The translations under genes were made by a program, and so were the position numbers. Below, piece by piece: positions 32,480 to 41,841 of a DNA stretch of 64,000 bases. The stretch is taken from positions 31,543-95,542 of the forward strand of contig CAZUMS010000012.1 in NCBI GenBank assembly GCA_964621525.1, written 5' to 3'. The notes under the pieces were generated by a model. That model made no database searches. It was not told the DNA's origin and saw nothing but the letters and a program-made list of their open reading frames with translations. The stretch's first letter is position 1; every line of letters starts with the position of its first letter. The DNA comes from CAZMGV01 sp964621525 [NCBI: uncultured bacterium] (GTDB lineage Bacteria > JAGRBM01).

Positions 32480-33502
32480 TCACGGCACGAGCAGCACCTT
32501 GCCGACGTTTTTCCGGTCCTGGATGTAGTGGTGGGCCTCCGGGGCGTCGTCGAAGCTGAACGTCTTGTCGACGAGCGGTTTCAGGATGCCGTCCCGGTAT
32601 AGCCCAAGCATCTCCTCGCCCCAGCCACGCAGCCGGTCGACCTCGTCCCACATGTGCCCCATGTTCACACCGAAGGCGGACTTGTTCTCGTTCATGAGCG
32701 TAACCGGATTGATCTGGAGCCACGGCAGCCCGGCTACCATCTTCAGCAGGCCCGAAATGCTGCGGCTCTTGCCGGTAGCCGCCTCGGACATGCCGAACAT
32801 CCCGAGCCGCCCCGTGGGCGCCAGAATCCGGAAGCCCTTCTTGAAGGAATCCCCGCCCACGGCGTCCAGAATCAGCTCGACGCCCCGGCCCTTCGTGATC
32901 TCCTTCACGCGCTTCTCGAAATCCTCGGTGCGGTAGTCGATGCAGTGATGGACGCCGATCTCCCGCAGGTAGTCATGCTTGGACCTGGACGCCGTACCGA
33001 TGATCGTCGCGCCGATCCTCCTCGCGATCTGGATGGCGGCGATGCCGACGCCGCCACCCGCCGAATGGATCAGGACCATTTCGCCCTTCTTCAGGGCTCC
33101 CATAGCGACAATCAGCTGCCACGCAGTGAAGTAAGTGACCGGGAAAGCCGCACCCTCGAGCGCATTCATGCCGGCAGGCCGCTCGAACACCTGCTTCACC
33201 GGAACGCAGACGACCGACGAGTAGCCCCCGAACCGGGTCATGGCGAACACGTCCTTGCCGGCCCACGAGGCCGGGAGCCCTTCGCCCGCCTTGTCCACTT
33301 TCCCGGCAACCTCGTAGCCGGGCACCACCGGAATCCGCGGCAGGTCGGGATAAATCCCCATACGGCCCATGATATCGGCGAAATTGACGCCCGCCGCCTC
33401 GACCCGGATGCGCAGCTCGCCCGATTTCGGTTCCGGATCCGGCGCCTCTTTCACTTTCAGAACTTCAGGCTCTCCGGCCTTCGTGATCCACACCTGACGC
33501 AT
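32480..33502 (-). CDS. Zinc-independent MDR-family oxidoreductase (VAT-1/quinone oxidoreductase-like)
   Basis: 340 residues. The N-terminal GroES-like part ('LRIRVEAAGVNFADIMGRMGIYP', 'PVVPGYEVAGKV') lacks the cysteine and histidine zinc ligands of alcohol dehydrogenases, and 'GGYSSVVCVP' is typical of quinone-oxidoreductase/VAT-1 relatives. The NADPH-binding domain has 'VLIHSAGGGVGIAAIQIA'. The region 'SRSISGLLKMVAGLPWLQINPVTLMNENKSAFGVNMGHM' is distinctive for the VAT-1-like branch. It probably reduces an activated double bond or quinone with NADPH. Single gene; physiological substrate unknown. Confidence 0.87.
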   Translation of the reverse strand: MRQVWITKAGEPEVLKVKEAPDPEPKSGELRIRVEAAGVNFADIMGRMGIYPDLPRIPVVPGYEVAGKVDKAGEGLPASWAGKDVFAMTRFGGYSSVVCVPVKQVFERPAGMNALEGAAFPVTYFTAWQLIVAMGALKKGEMVLIHSAGGGVGIAAIQIARRIGATIIGTASRSKHDYLREIGVHHCIDYRTEDFEKRVKEITKGRGVELILDAVGGDSFKKGFRILAPTGRLGMFGMSEAATGKSRSISGLLKMVAGLPWLQINPVTLMNENKSAFGVNMGHMWDEVDRLRGWGEEMLGLYRDGILKPLVDKTFSFDDAPEAHHYIQDRKNVGKVLLVP

Positions 33503-33540
33503 GGTTCTTGCCCTCCTGCGGCGGACAATGGCCGCCGGTT

Positions 33541-34560
33541 TCAGTACAGATAGTTCAGCCCGAAAAAGAACGGTGTCCGGAACGTCGCGTCCTTACCGGG
33601 GATCCCCGCCCCGAACATGGCCTGGAAGGTCCCAGAGATCTCAAGCGAAACCCGGTCGGTCACAAGCGCCGAGACCCCGGCGCAGCCGCCCGTGACGAAC
33701 CCCTGTTCTTCCGTGAGGCTGTCGATCCCAGACAGGGCGGTGCCAGCTTCGGCCCGGGCGAACAGCAGGAAGGCGTCCACCGGGTGGTGAAGCTCGAGGA
33801 ATCCGGTCGCCGACATGATGTCGAGCGAGACGGGGCCCGGTTTGTCGCGCTGCTTGTTCCGTGAATAGATCACCCGCCCGCCGAAGGCGAAGTGGTTGAT
33901 CTTCGGATGATAGGCATAGCTGCCCATGAGCGCGAGGTCCGGTTCGAAGGCATCGCCCCGTCCGGCGTATTCATCATTCACGGGAATGTTCAGCCCAAGT
34001 GCCCCGCTGTATCGGCTCTTACCGGTGAGCTGGGTGTCCTTCCAGACGAGGCCCTGCGGCTGCTCAGGGATAAACGGCTTCGTCACTGTCGAGATCGTGT
34101 CCCGGAACAACTCGTCGATAAATGCACTGCCTTTGGAGAAGATATTCTCCCTGGCGGTTTCGCGGGCGGACCGCGCCTGCTCTCTGGCAAGATCGTAGGC
34201 ACGGACTATCTTCGGCGACTGGGTTTTGGAATCCACAGTGACTTCAGGATCGAGTGCGAGCGCCTTTACGAACTCGTCCACTGCCAGCTTCTGCCGGTCC
34301 GTGGCGGCATAGGTGTAGGCCAGATGCACATGAAACCGGGCCTCGTCCGTGTAGTTCAGGGCTTCCCGGAAATTCGCCTCGGCGCAGGGATAGTTGAGAT
34401 CCTCGTAGCACTTCTGGCCTTTGCGGAAGATCTGGTCCGCTTTGGCCCTTGCTTCGGTATCCGGCATGGCCTCGGCTGCACGGGACACCGGCACGCCGGC
34501 AAGAACGCATGCCGCCAGAAAGGCCAGCAGACCGTTCCGGATTTGAAGAAAAAGTCTCAA
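33541..34560 (-). CDS. Exported protein with TPR-like N-terminus and beta-barrel-like C-terminus
   Basis: 339 residues from TTG 34560; the only nearby ATG (34570) runs into a stop after four codons. A signal peptide ends about residue 28 (S-R-A-A-E). Residues 35-125 are a TPR-like pair of helices ('ADQIFRKGQKCYEDLNYPCAEANFREAL', 'KLAVDEFVKALALDPEV'). After a charged linker, residues 165-339 look like membrane strands ('SRYSGALGLNIPV', 'FAFGGRVIYSRN', 'LFARAEAGTALSG', 'VSLEISGTFQAMF') and end in 'TPFFFGLNYLY'. I infer an outer-membrane barrel with a periplasmic TPR domain. Role unknown. Confidence 0.65.
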   Translation of the reverse strand: MRLFLQIRNGLLAFLAACVLAGVPVSRAAEAMPDTEARAKADQIFRKGQKCYEDLNYPCAEANFREALNYTDEARFHVHLAYTYAATDRQKLAVDEFVKALALDPEVTVDSKTQSPKIVRAYDLAREQARSARETARENIFSKGSAFIDELFRDTISTVTKPFIPEQPQGLVWKDTQLTGKSRYSGALGLNIPVNDEYAGRGDAFEPDLALMGSYAYHPKINHFAFGGRVIYSRNKQRDKPGPVSLDIMSATGFLELHHPVDAFLLFARAEAGTALSGIDSLTEEQGFVTGGCAGVSALVTDRVSLEISGTFQAMFGAGIPGKDATFRTPFFFGLNYLY

Positions 34561-34673
34561 GGCGGTCCCATGTTAGGGAGTTCCGCCGAAATGGTCTACT
34601 CTTGGGACAACTGTTTCAGGAACGGGCGGCGGCATGCGGGTGACGGGAAGCGCCGCCGGATCGAGGTATCAGC

Positions 34674-35072
34674 ATGGCGGAACACGATTCGGAAGAGCGG
34701 GACGGACGCAGGCGGCTGGGCGACCGGCTGGAAGGTATCGTTCCCGACAGTGTCAGGAAGGCTATTTATACCAGCCTCGGCGCGGTTTTCCTCACCGAGG
34801 ACGGAATCCGGCGGGCACTGGCGGACGTCAAGGTCCCTACCGACGCCATCAGCTACTTCATCAGCCAGTCGAACAAGACCAAGGAGGAGCTGTTCCAGGC
34901 GATCGCGAAAGAAGTGGCAAGCACGCTGCTCAAGGACCGCGACCCCACGGAACTGCTCCAGACGGCCCTTCAGAACATGACCGTCCACATGGACGTAAAC
35001 CTTGAGTTCCGGGCCAAGGAAGACGAGCAGGCTCCGGGTCTCAAGGTAAAGGTGAGCGGCAAGAAACGCTGA
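34674..35072 (+). CDS. Conserved-looking hypothetical protein, 132 residues
   Basis: I do not recognise the family. Soluble, no signal peptide. A charged start (to about 22) is followed by helices 'VRKAIYTSLGAVFLTEDGIRRAL' and 'KTKEELFQAIAKEVASTLLKD', with 'LLQTALQNMTVHMDVNLEFRAK' as a helix and a strand, then a basic tail. The amphipathic helices suggest a protein that oligomerises or binds a membrane or granule. Divergent from the TPR/barrel gene across 113 bases. Codon use is like its neighbours. Confidence 0.65.
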   Translation: MAEHDSEERDGRRRLGDRLEGIVPDSVRKAIYTSLGAVFLTEDGIRRALADVKVPTDAISYFISQSNKTKEELFQAIAKEVASTLLKDRDPTELLQTALQNMTVHMDVNLEFRAKEDEQAPGLKVKVSGKKR

Positions 35073-35161
35073 CATCCTGCGGGCCTTGGCACTCCGGGCA
35101 CGTTCCTAGTAAGACCCCGCTGCCCGGCTGACGCAGGGTCACGGCGGCGCAGGGGGTTCGC

Positions 35162-36220
35162 GTGTACCATCCGAACTGCAAGTTCTGGAAAATCAAACCG
35201 GGCACATTTACGCCCGAACCCGGCGTGGAAGTCGTCCAGATGGATGCGTTCCGTGACCCCGTGGACCCGCACCGGGCCAGGTTCGGCTGGATGAACCTGC
35301 GGGCCCGCGCCGGATCGGTGAACCGGCTCGAGCACATTCTCGAGATCGTCATGCGGATCGACAACACGGTCATCGAGATGGCGACTGCGAGCGAGCCGCT
35401 CTACTTCGGCCACAGCAACTGGGGCGACGAGTTCAACCTGCTGTTCCTTACCGGCGACGATCTCGCGGACCAGTTCCCTGCCCGGACGGTCTTCACCGAC
35501 ACGGAAACGGGAGAGCAGCTCGGCTACGTGAAATGCCCGAACGGCTGCATGACCGTGCATCCGGTAGGCATCTCGCACTGGCCGGGAATGCTCAAGGAGC
35601 CCCACAAGATTTTCAATCCGCCTGATGAACTGCGGCGCAAGGTGTTCGCCGCCGTCTTCTGCTCCGCGGGACGGGTGGATTACAACGAAACGCTGGCCTC
35701 AAAACCGAGCATTAGCCTGGCGGACTGGTCCCATGAGCCACTTCCCCAGTTCGCCAAGTTGAAAACCGGCGAGATCAAGGTGCATCACGACCGGCCGGAG
35801 ATCACCGAGGGGCGCATCGGCGCCCGGAACCTCCTCGGCATGGCGATCGACTCGAAAAGGCCGCTTGAAGCCCCCGAGGCCATCGCCCGGGTCGGTGCCG
35901 TCACCCTCGATTTCATTACGACGGAGGGCACCGGGGAGCGGAGTTTCGAGAGCGCGGATCATTCGTATCTGATGTCGTTCTTCGGCGAACCGGCGGTGGA
36001 GTTCACGGATGCTTCGGGAAAGAAACTTGCCCATGCCCAGATGGGGGAGACGGATGCCATCCGGATTCCGGCGGGCGTGAAGTTCCGCTTCGTCCAACCC
36101 GCCACGCCGAACCATGCCGCGCTGTTCTGGATGCGCCGTTCAACGGCTGACGAGCCGGGTGCCGGGTTGCCCGCCCCCGCCGCCGGAGGACATCCGCTCC
36201 ACAAGGTGGTGAACGCATGA
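35162..36220 (+). CDS. Hypothetical protein with double-cupin-like layout
   Basis: 352 residues, GTG start with AGGGGG five bases ahead of the spacer. No signal peptide. Two halves can be seen: an N-terminal one with 'EPLYFGHSNWGDEFNLLFLTG' and 'GCMTVHPVGISHWPGML', and a C-terminal one with 'DHSYLMSFFGEPAVEF' and 'DAIRIPAGVKFRFVQP', whose strand pattern and closing I-P-A-G-V-x-F-x-F resemble a cupin end. Conserved histidines (H-S-N-W, V-H-P, S-H-W-P, D-H-S) could bind metal. I could not place it in a named enzyme family. It overlaps the next gene (ATGA) and is probably co-translated with it. Confidence 0.6.
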   Translation: MYHPNCKFWKIKPGTFTPEPGVEVVQMDAFRDPVDPHRARFGWMNLRARAGSVNRLEHILEIVMRIDNTVIEMATASEPLYFGHSNWGDEFNLLFLTGDDLADQFPARTVFTDTETGEQLGYVKCPNGCMTVHPVGISHWPGMLKEPHKIFNPPDELRRKVFAAVFCSAGRVDYNETLASKPSISLADWSHEPLPQFAKLKTGEIKVHHDRPEITEGRIGARNLLGMAIDSKRPLEAPEAIARVGAVTLDFITTEGTGERSFESADHSYLMSFFGEPAVEFTDASGKKLAHAQMGETDAIRIPAGVKFRFVQPATPNHAALFWMRRSTADEPGAGLPAPAAGGHPLHKVVNA

Positions 36221-36540
36221 GCTACCCCGAGATGAAGCTGGGCGGTTTCACATTCAGTTCCGACGGCGTGACGACGATGATTCGGGGTGTGGGCCGCGAA
36301 GCCCGGCTCCCCACCTACTGGTTCCTTCGGGCCGCGTACCGGCTCCTGTGGTTCGATTTCCAGATCGGCCAGTTCGAGTTCTATGGCGGTTTCGGCGTCA
36401 CGAATGACGACCGGGACGTCTACCTCCTTATGCTCGGCCGCCCCAAACTGGCCGAGAAGGTCAGCCGCGAGGAGGCCCGCAGCTTCTTCCAGCAGATCTA
36501 CGAAGCCTACAAGACACCGGGTTACAGGGAACTGACCTGA
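36217..36540 (+). CDS. Hypothetical protein, 107 residues
   Basis: Unrecognised. The ATG overlaps the stop of the cupin-like gene (ATGA). It is rich in aromatic residues ('TYWFLRAAYRLLWFDFQIGQFEFYGGFGVTNDDRDVY') and ends in a helical 'SREEARSFFQQIYEAYK'. A partly hydrophobic helix (about 33-47) could touch a membrane, but no clear transmembrane segment is present. The strict coupling suggests that it works with the preceding protein. A 14-base palindrome follows. Confidence 0.6.
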   Translation: MSYPEMKLGGFTFSSDGVTTMIRGVGREARLPTYWFLRAAYRLLWFDFQIGQFEFYGGFGVTNDDRDVYLLMLGRPKLAEKVSREEARSFFQQIYEAYKTPGYRELT

Positions 36541-36556
36541 CCGCCCTCCGGTGGCG

Positions 36557-36570
36557 GGCCCTTAAGGGCC
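36557..36570. repeat. Perfect palindrome GGCCCTTAAGGGCC
   Basis: Fourteen bases without a spacer, in the 82-base gap before valS. It has no T run, so it is not a typical terminator. It could be an operator ahead of valS or the end of the preceding unit. Confidence 0.35.
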
Positions 36571-36622
36571 TTCGAGGAGGGTCCGCGCCCCGAGTTGCGT
36601 CCCCTCGCGGTTCGCGTTAGCC

Positions 36623-39286
36623 ATGACGCCTCGTATGACCACGACTCACGATATCCCGACTGCATTCGATCCGAAGTCCTATGAGGAAAAATGGCTGAAG
36701 GCTTGGCTCGACGCCGAAGCCTTCAAGGCCGACCCCAAGGCCGCCGGAAAGCCGTTTTCCATCGTCATCCCGCCGCCGAACGTGACGGGCGCCCTGCATA
36801 TGGGCCACGCCCTAAACAATACGGTCATGGATGTGCTTTCCCGTTACCACCGGATGCGGGGGCGAAACGTCCTCTGGCTGCCGGGCACCGACCACGCAGG
36901 CATCGCGACGCAGTCGGTTGTGGAGCGTGAACTGGCCAAGGAAAAGAAGACCCGCCACGACCTGGGCCGCGAGCAGTTCGTCGGCCGCGTCTGGAAGTGG
37001 AAGGAAGAATACGGCAGCCGGATCATCCACCAGCTGAAGCGGCTCGGATCCTCCTGCGACTGGTCCCGCGAACGGTTTACCATGGACGAGGGGCTCTCCC
37101 TCGCCGTCCGTGAGGTATTTGTCCGGCTCTACCGCGAGAACCTGATCTACAAGGGTGAATACCTCGTGAACTGGTGCCCGGCCTCCCGGTCGGCCATCAG
37201 CGATCTCGAAGTCGAGTACCGCGAGGAGAACGGAAGCCTCTGGCATATCCGCTACCCCTTCTCCGATGGCTCAGGCCACCTCACGGTGGCGACGACCCGT
37301 CCCGAGACGATGCTGGGCGATACGGCAGTGGCCGTAAATCCCGGGGACGAACGGTATACGTCCGCCATCGGGAAGAAGCTGAAACTCCCGCTCATGGACC
37401 GCGAAATCCCGGTCATTGGCGATGCCATGGTGGACCGTGAATTCGGCTCGGGCGCCGTGAAAATCACCCCGGCCCACGACCCGAACGACTACCGGGCCGG
37501 CCAGCGCCACAAGCTCGAGATGATCAACGTGATGAACCCCGACGGGACCATCAACGGGAACGGCGGCCCGTATCAGGGCATGGACCGTTACGCCGCCCGC
37601 AAGCAGATTGTCGCCGATCTCGAAGCCCAGGGGCTTCTGGAGAAGGTCGAAAAGCACAAGAACCGCGTGGGCTATTCCCAGCGCCACGGCGTTCCCGTGG
37701 AGCCGCTCATCTCCGAGCAATGGTTCGTGCGAACGGGACCGCTCGCCGAGCGAGCACTGAAAGCCGTGAAGGACGGCCGAACGACGTTTCACCCGGCCTC
37801 GTGGGCGAATACCTACTATTCCTGGATGGAGCGCATCGAGGACTGGTGCATCTCGCGCCAGCTCTGGTGGGGCCACCAGATCCCCGCCTGGCACTGCGGG
37901 GACTGCGGCCACATCAATGTGGAGCTGGCCGCTCCCAAGAAGTGCCACAAGTGCGGCTCGGGTAATTTGAAGCAGGATGAAGACGTCCTCGATACCTGGT
38001 TCTCGTCCGCCCTCTGGCCGTTTTCGACCATGGGCTGGCCGGGGAAGACTCCCGAGCTCGCCACGTATTATCCGACGTCGGTGCTCGTCACGGCACACGA
38101 CATCATCTTCTTCTGGGTCGCCCGGATGATGATGATGGGACTTCATTTCATGGACGAGGTGCCGTTCCGGGACGTCTACATCCACGCGCTGGTGCGCGAC
38201 GCCTCTGGGCAGAAGATGTCCAAAACCAAGGGGAATGTCATCGACCCGCTTTCGGTTGTGGACGAAGTGGGCGCGGATTCTGTCCGGTTCACGCTGGCAG
38301 CCTTTGCGGCCCAGGGTCGCGATATCCGGCTCTCCCGCGAACGGATCGAGGGCTACCGCAAGTTCATCACCAAGCTATGGAACGCGGCCCGGTTCGTCCA
38401 GATGAAACTGGGCGGGCCGGTCCCGGAACCGGTTCCGGAGCCGAAGCTCTCGCCCGAGGACAAGTGGCTTCGCCGCGAGTTCGCCCTCGCTGCAAAGGAA
38501 GTCTCCCGGGCGGTCGAGGCCTACGAGTTCGACAAGGCGGCTCTCGCCGCGTACCACTTCGTCTGGGGAACCTACTGCGACTGGTATATCGAATTCGTGA
38601 AGCAGGACCTCGGCGAGAACGCCGATCCCGTCCGCCGGGAAGTGGCGAAGAGCGTGCTCGGCAACACGCTGCTCGACATCCTGAAACTGCTCCATCCATT
38701 TATCCCGTTCGTGACGGAAGAACTGGCCGCATTGCTGAAACCGGGCGGGGCATTCCTCATGAAATCATCCTTCCCGTCCACGGACGTCCCGCCGGAGAGC
38801 GAGGACATCCGCCGGGTGGCCCGGCTCCAGCTTGCCGTACAGGCGGCCCGCAATATCCGCGGCGAGCTGAACGTGAAACCTTCCTCCGAAGTGAACGTGC
38901 TCGTGCGCGGCGAGGAGGCCAAAGACCTCCTGGGCCCCTTCCGTGGCCAGTTCGCGGCTCTCGCCCGGGTCCGGGAGCTCTCGGAACTGCCTCCGGGTGC
39001 GCCCCGGCCCAAGGGCACCGCGCAGGCGGCCGTCGGCGGGCTCGAGATATTCGTCGGCCTCACCGAAGGCATTGACGTCGAGAAAGAGCGCGAACGGCTG
39101 ATCAAACAGATCGCGGGGCGCGAAGACGAGCTCTCCAAACTGAACCAGAAGCTCTCGAACCAGGGCTTCGTGGCGAACGCCGATCCCGACCTTGTGGATG
39201 AATACAAGGACCGGCAGGCCGATCTCGGCTCCGAGATCGAAAAGCTCAAAGGCTCGCTGGCGCGCCTCGACGAGTTCACCGCATGA
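36623..39286 (+). CDS. valS: Valyl-tRNA synthetase
   Basis: 887 residues, full-length class I enzyme. HMGH is at 59-62 and KMSKTKGN at 531-538. Editing-domain segments ('TTRPETMLGDTAVAVNPGDERY', 'GSGAVKITPAHDPNDY') are intact. A four-cysteine zinc-ribbon-like insert ('CGDCGHINVE...KKCHKCGSG') lies before 'DEDVLDTWFSSALWPF'. The C-terminal coiled-coil arm typical of ValRS (about 810-885) is present. ATG 36623 is used; ATG 36635 is an alternative. The stop overlaps birA by 4 bases. Confidence 0.97.
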   Translation: MTPRMTTTHDIPTAFDPKSYEEKWLKAWLDAEAFKADPKAAGKPFSIVIPPPNVTGALHMGHALNNTVMDVLSRYHRMRGRNVLWLPGTDHAGIATQSVVERELAKEKKTRHDLGREQFVGRVWKWKEEYGSRIIHQLKRLGSSCDWSRERFTMDEGLSLAVREVFVRLYRENLIYKGEYLVNWCPASRSAISDLEVEYREENGSLWHIRYPFSDGSGHLTVATTRPETMLGDTAVAVNPGDERYTSAIGKKLKLPLMDREIPVIGDAMVDREFGSGAVKITPAHDPNDYRAGQRHKLEMINVMNPDGTINGNGGPYQGMDRYAARKQIVADLEAQGLLEKVEKHKNRVGYSQRHGVPVEPLISEQWFVRTGPLAERALKAVKDGRTTFHPASWANTYYSWMERIEDWCISRQLWWGHQIPAWHCGDCGHINVELAAPKKCHKCGSGNLKQDEDVLDTWFSSALWPFSTMGWPGKTPELATYYPTSVLVTAHDIIFFWVARMMMMGLHFMDEVPFRDVYIHALVRDASGQKMSKTKGNVIDPLSVVDEVGADSVRFTLAAFAAQGRDIRLSRERIEGYRKFITKLWNAARFVQMKLGGPVPEPVPEPKLSPEDKWLRREFALAAKEVSRAVEAYEFDKAALAAYHFVWGTYCDWYIEFVKQDLGENADPVRREVAKSVLGNTLLDILKLLHPFIPFVTEELAALLKPGGAFLMKSSFPSTDVPPESEDIRRVARLQLAVQAARNIRGELNVKPSSEVNVLVRGEEAKDLLGPFRGQFAALARVRELSELPPGAPRPKGTAQAAVGGLEIFVGLTEGIDVEKERERLIKQIAGREDELSKLNQKLSNQGFVANADPDLVDEYKDRQADLGSEIEKLKGSLARLDEFTA

Positions 39287-40278
39287 GCGAACTGAGCCGC
39301 ATCGAGCGTTCCGTACTGGATCTCCTGAGGTCCGCACCCGGGATCCACTCGTCCGCCGAGCTCACCGAGAAACTCGATGTCACCCGGGCTGCCGTGTCCA
39401 AGGCCGTCGCGCGGCTCCGGGACCGCGGCTACGGCGTCGAATCCAAGGCGTCGGCCGGTTACCGGCTCACCTCACTGCCCGACCGGCTGTATCCGGAGCT
39501 GGTCCAGCATGGCCTCCAGACCGAATTCACCGGCCAGGAGATCATTCACTTCGAGAAAACCGATTCGACCAACACACAAGCCGCCTCCCTCGCAAACGAG
39601 GGTGCCCCGGAAGGACTTCTGGTCGTTGCCGAAACCCAGACTGCGGGTCGCGGGCGCCTCGGCCGCTCGTGGTCTTCACCGCCAAACACGAACTTCTACG
39701 GTTCTTTCGTGCTGCGGCCATCACTCCCGCCCATCGCCGCCGCCCAGATCACCCTGCTCACCGGACTGTGTGTCGCCCGTTCGCTCGAGGCCGTCGCTGG
39801 AATAAGAGCCCGCATCAAGTGGCCCAACGACGTCCTCGTGGAGAGCCGCAAGATCTGCGGCATCCTGACCGAATCCTCCAGCGAGCTGGACCGGGTGAAC
39901 TGGCTCGTCATCGGTATCGGCGTGAACCTGAACGTCCGGAAGTTTCCGGAAGAGATCGAGAAGATCGCGACCAGCGCCGCCATCGAGACGGGCAAGCCGG
40001 TGGACCGGGCGAGCTTTGCCCGGGAGCTCTGCTCCCAGCTCGAAAGCCACTACCTCAGGTTCGTCTCCGGCGGTTTCGGGCCGCTGCGGGACGACTGGGA
40101 GCGGTACGCCCGTATGGCGGGAGAAGAAGTTATTGTCGGCACGGGCAGCGAGGACATCGAGGGCCGCTCGCTCGGGCTTGATTCGGACGGATTCCTGCAA
40201 GTAGAAACGCCGGACGGCCGCATCGTGCGGATCGTCGCCGGTGATGTGACCCTGAAGAAGGGTGTCCACCGGAAGTAA
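39283..40278 (+). CDS. birA: Bifunctional biotin ligase/repressor BirA
   Basis: 331 residues. The enzyme makes biotinyl-AMP and attaches biotin to acetyl-CoA carboxylase and related carriers. An N-terminal winged helix (about 1-65, 'AELTEKLDVTRAAVSKAVARLRDRGY') shows the repressor-type form. The catalytic domain has 'EKTDSTNTQA', the biotin loop G-R-G-R-L-G-R (122-128) and 'IKWPNDVLV'. A C-terminal SH3-like domain follows (about 275-331). Translationally coupled to valS (ATGA) and followed by coaX, a common neighbour. No biotin operon is in the window. Confidence 0.95.
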   Translation: MSELSRIERSVLDLLRSAPGIHSSAELTEKLDVTRAAVSKAVARLRDRGYGVESKASAGYRLTSLPDRLYPELVQHGLQTEFTGQEIIHFEKTDSTNTQAASLANEGAPEGLLVVAETQTAGRGRLGRSWSSPPNTNFYGSFVLRPSLPPIAAAQITLLTGLCVARSLEAVAGIRARIKWPNDVLVESRKICGILTESSSELDRVNWLVIGIGVNLNVRKFPEEIEKIATSAAIETGKPVDRASFARELCSQLESHYLRFVSGGFGPLRDDWERYARMAGEEVIVGTGSEDIEGRSLGLDSDGFLQVETPDGRIVRIVAGDVTLKKGVHRK

Positions 40279-40320
40279 GGGCCGGAGAGCGACAGACTAC
40301 CGGCACCGGAGCTTCCTCCC

Positions 40321-41091
40321 ATGCTTCTCGTCGTTGATGTCGGCAACACCAATATTGTCTTCGGCGTGTATCAGGGCGAGGAACTCGCAGGGCACTGGCG
40401 AATCGCCACGAATGCCGACCGTACTACCGACGAAACCGGCATCCTGCTCCACGAGATCTTCAACTTCTCCGGAATCGACATCAAGAAAATCCGCGGCACG
40501 ATCATCTCCTGTGTAGTACCGCCGGTGCTCCATCAGGTCACACGCATGTGTGAGCGGTATTTCAAGCACTCGCCGCTCGTCGTCGGCCCCGGCGTGAAGA
40601 CCGGCATCAGTATCCTGTATGACAACCCCAAAGAAGTCGGCGCCGACCGCATCGTGAACGCCGTCGCTGCCCATTACCTCTATCCCGACCAGAACTGTAT
40701 CGTCGTCGATTTCGGAACGGCGACAACGTTCGATTACGTCACCCGCAAATCCGAATATCTGGGCGGCGTCATCGCCCCGGGACTTCAGGTGGCGCTGAAC
40801 GGTCTCTTCTCGGCGGCCTCAAAGCTGCCCCGGGTCGAGATCGTTAAACCCTCAAAAATCCTCGGGAAAAACACTGTCCACGCGATCCAGGCTGGAATCT
40901 TTTACGGCTATGTCGGTCTTGTGGATGGCATCGTTAACCGCCTCAAGGAAGAGCAGGGCTCCAAGGAATGCCGCGTTGTGGCAACAGGAGGTCTCTCCTC
41001 TCTGATCGCCCAGGAATCCGAGACCATTGAGGAAGTTGATGCATTTCTCACTCTCTATGGGCTAAAATTGATCTACGAAATGAATCGCTGA
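40321..41091 (+). CDS. coaX: Type III pantothenate kinase
   Basis: 256 residues. Phosphorylates pantothenate, the first step of coenzyme A synthesis. The ASKHA-fold phosphate loop D6-V-G-N-T-N is at the N-terminus, with '[16 protein letters not shown]', '[12 protein letters not shown]' and '[23 protein letters not shown]' following. Type III enzymes are not inhibited by coenzyme A and do not belong to the CoaA fold. It lies 42 bases after birA. Confidence 0.96.
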   Translation: MLLVVDVGNTNIVFGVYQGEELAGHWRIATNADRTTDETGILLHEIFNFSGIDIKKIRGTIISCVVPPVLHQVTRMCERYFKHSPLVVGPGVKTGISILYDNPKEVGADRIVNAVAAHYLYPDQNCIVVDFGTATTFDYVTRKSEYLGGVIAPGLQVALNGLFSAASKLPRVEIVKPSKILGKNTVHAIQAGIFYGYVGLVDGIVNRLKEEQGSKECRVVATGGLSSLIAQESETIEEVDAFLTLYGLKLIYEMNR

Positions 41092-41148
41092 CGTCCTTCG
41101 CCGCGCGCCTGATCCGCGGCCCGGAGGGCGTGGTGGGGGTGCTCGAAG

Positions 41149-41619
41149 ATGGACCGCGATGACCTCAAGCGGCGCCGCGTGGCGGCCATTGAAACAATCG
41201 AAGCCGGGCTCGTGGATGATGCGCTTGTCGAATTCCGCAAGCTGAAAGCCGACGCCCCGGAAGACATGCTTACCTTGTCCTATTTTGGCTATGCCTTGGC
41301 AAAGGATGGCAAAGAGCCTGACCGTGCCCTCGAGGCTGCGCAGAAAGCCGCACAGATCGAATTCTTCCGCCCTGAATGCCACCTGAACCTCGCCCGCGTC
41401 CATTTTCTTCAGGGACGAAAGGCGCAGGCGGTACAGGCGATCTATGATGGACTTACCGTGGACCGGGACAACGAGGCTCTGCTCCAGATGGCGTTCTCGC
41501 TGGGTATCCGTCGGCGGCCCGCTTTCAAGTTTCTGCCTCGCAGCCATCCATTGAACAAGTGGGTCGGCAAGTTCACCTGGTGGATATCCGGCGGCGAGAG
41601 TGAGCAGAGAACGGCTTGA
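41149..41619 (+). CDS. TPR-like protein, 156 residues
   Basis: Two to three degenerate tetratricopeptide units are visible: 'AIETIEAGLVDDALVEFRKLKADAP', 'LTLSYFGYALAKDGKEPDRALEAAQKAAQI' and 'PECHLNLARVHFLQGRKAQAVQAIYDGLTVD'. The C-terminal part ('NKWVGKFTWWISGGESEQ') is a short aromatic tail. No signal peptide, so probably a cytoplasmic adaptor. It lies between coaX and a SPOR-domain protein; its partner is unknown. Confidence 0.75.
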   Translation: MDRDDLKRRRVAAIETIEAGLVDDALVEFRKLKADAPEDMLTLSYFGYALAKDGKEPDRALEAAQKAAQIEFFRPECHLNLARVHFLQGRKAQAVQAIYDGLTVDRDNEALLQMAFSLGIRRRPAFKFLPRSHPLNKWVGKFTWWISGGESEQRTA

Positions 41620-41841
41620 ATGTGGCGCTCCTTGGACCCCGCTTGACAGCGCCGCCATATACCGCGCAAAATAGCGAAAACCTTGGGCTTTCCGGCTGAC
41701 TGCCATCGGATCCCGTTCGTCCCTGACGGAATCTGTTGGACGGTTACAGGGCTGGCGGGCACGGTGTAAGAGCGCGGCTGATTGAGGGCTTTCCGGTCTC
41801 TGCCGCCGCCGACTAACGGATCAGGAAGCAGGCCCCGACAA

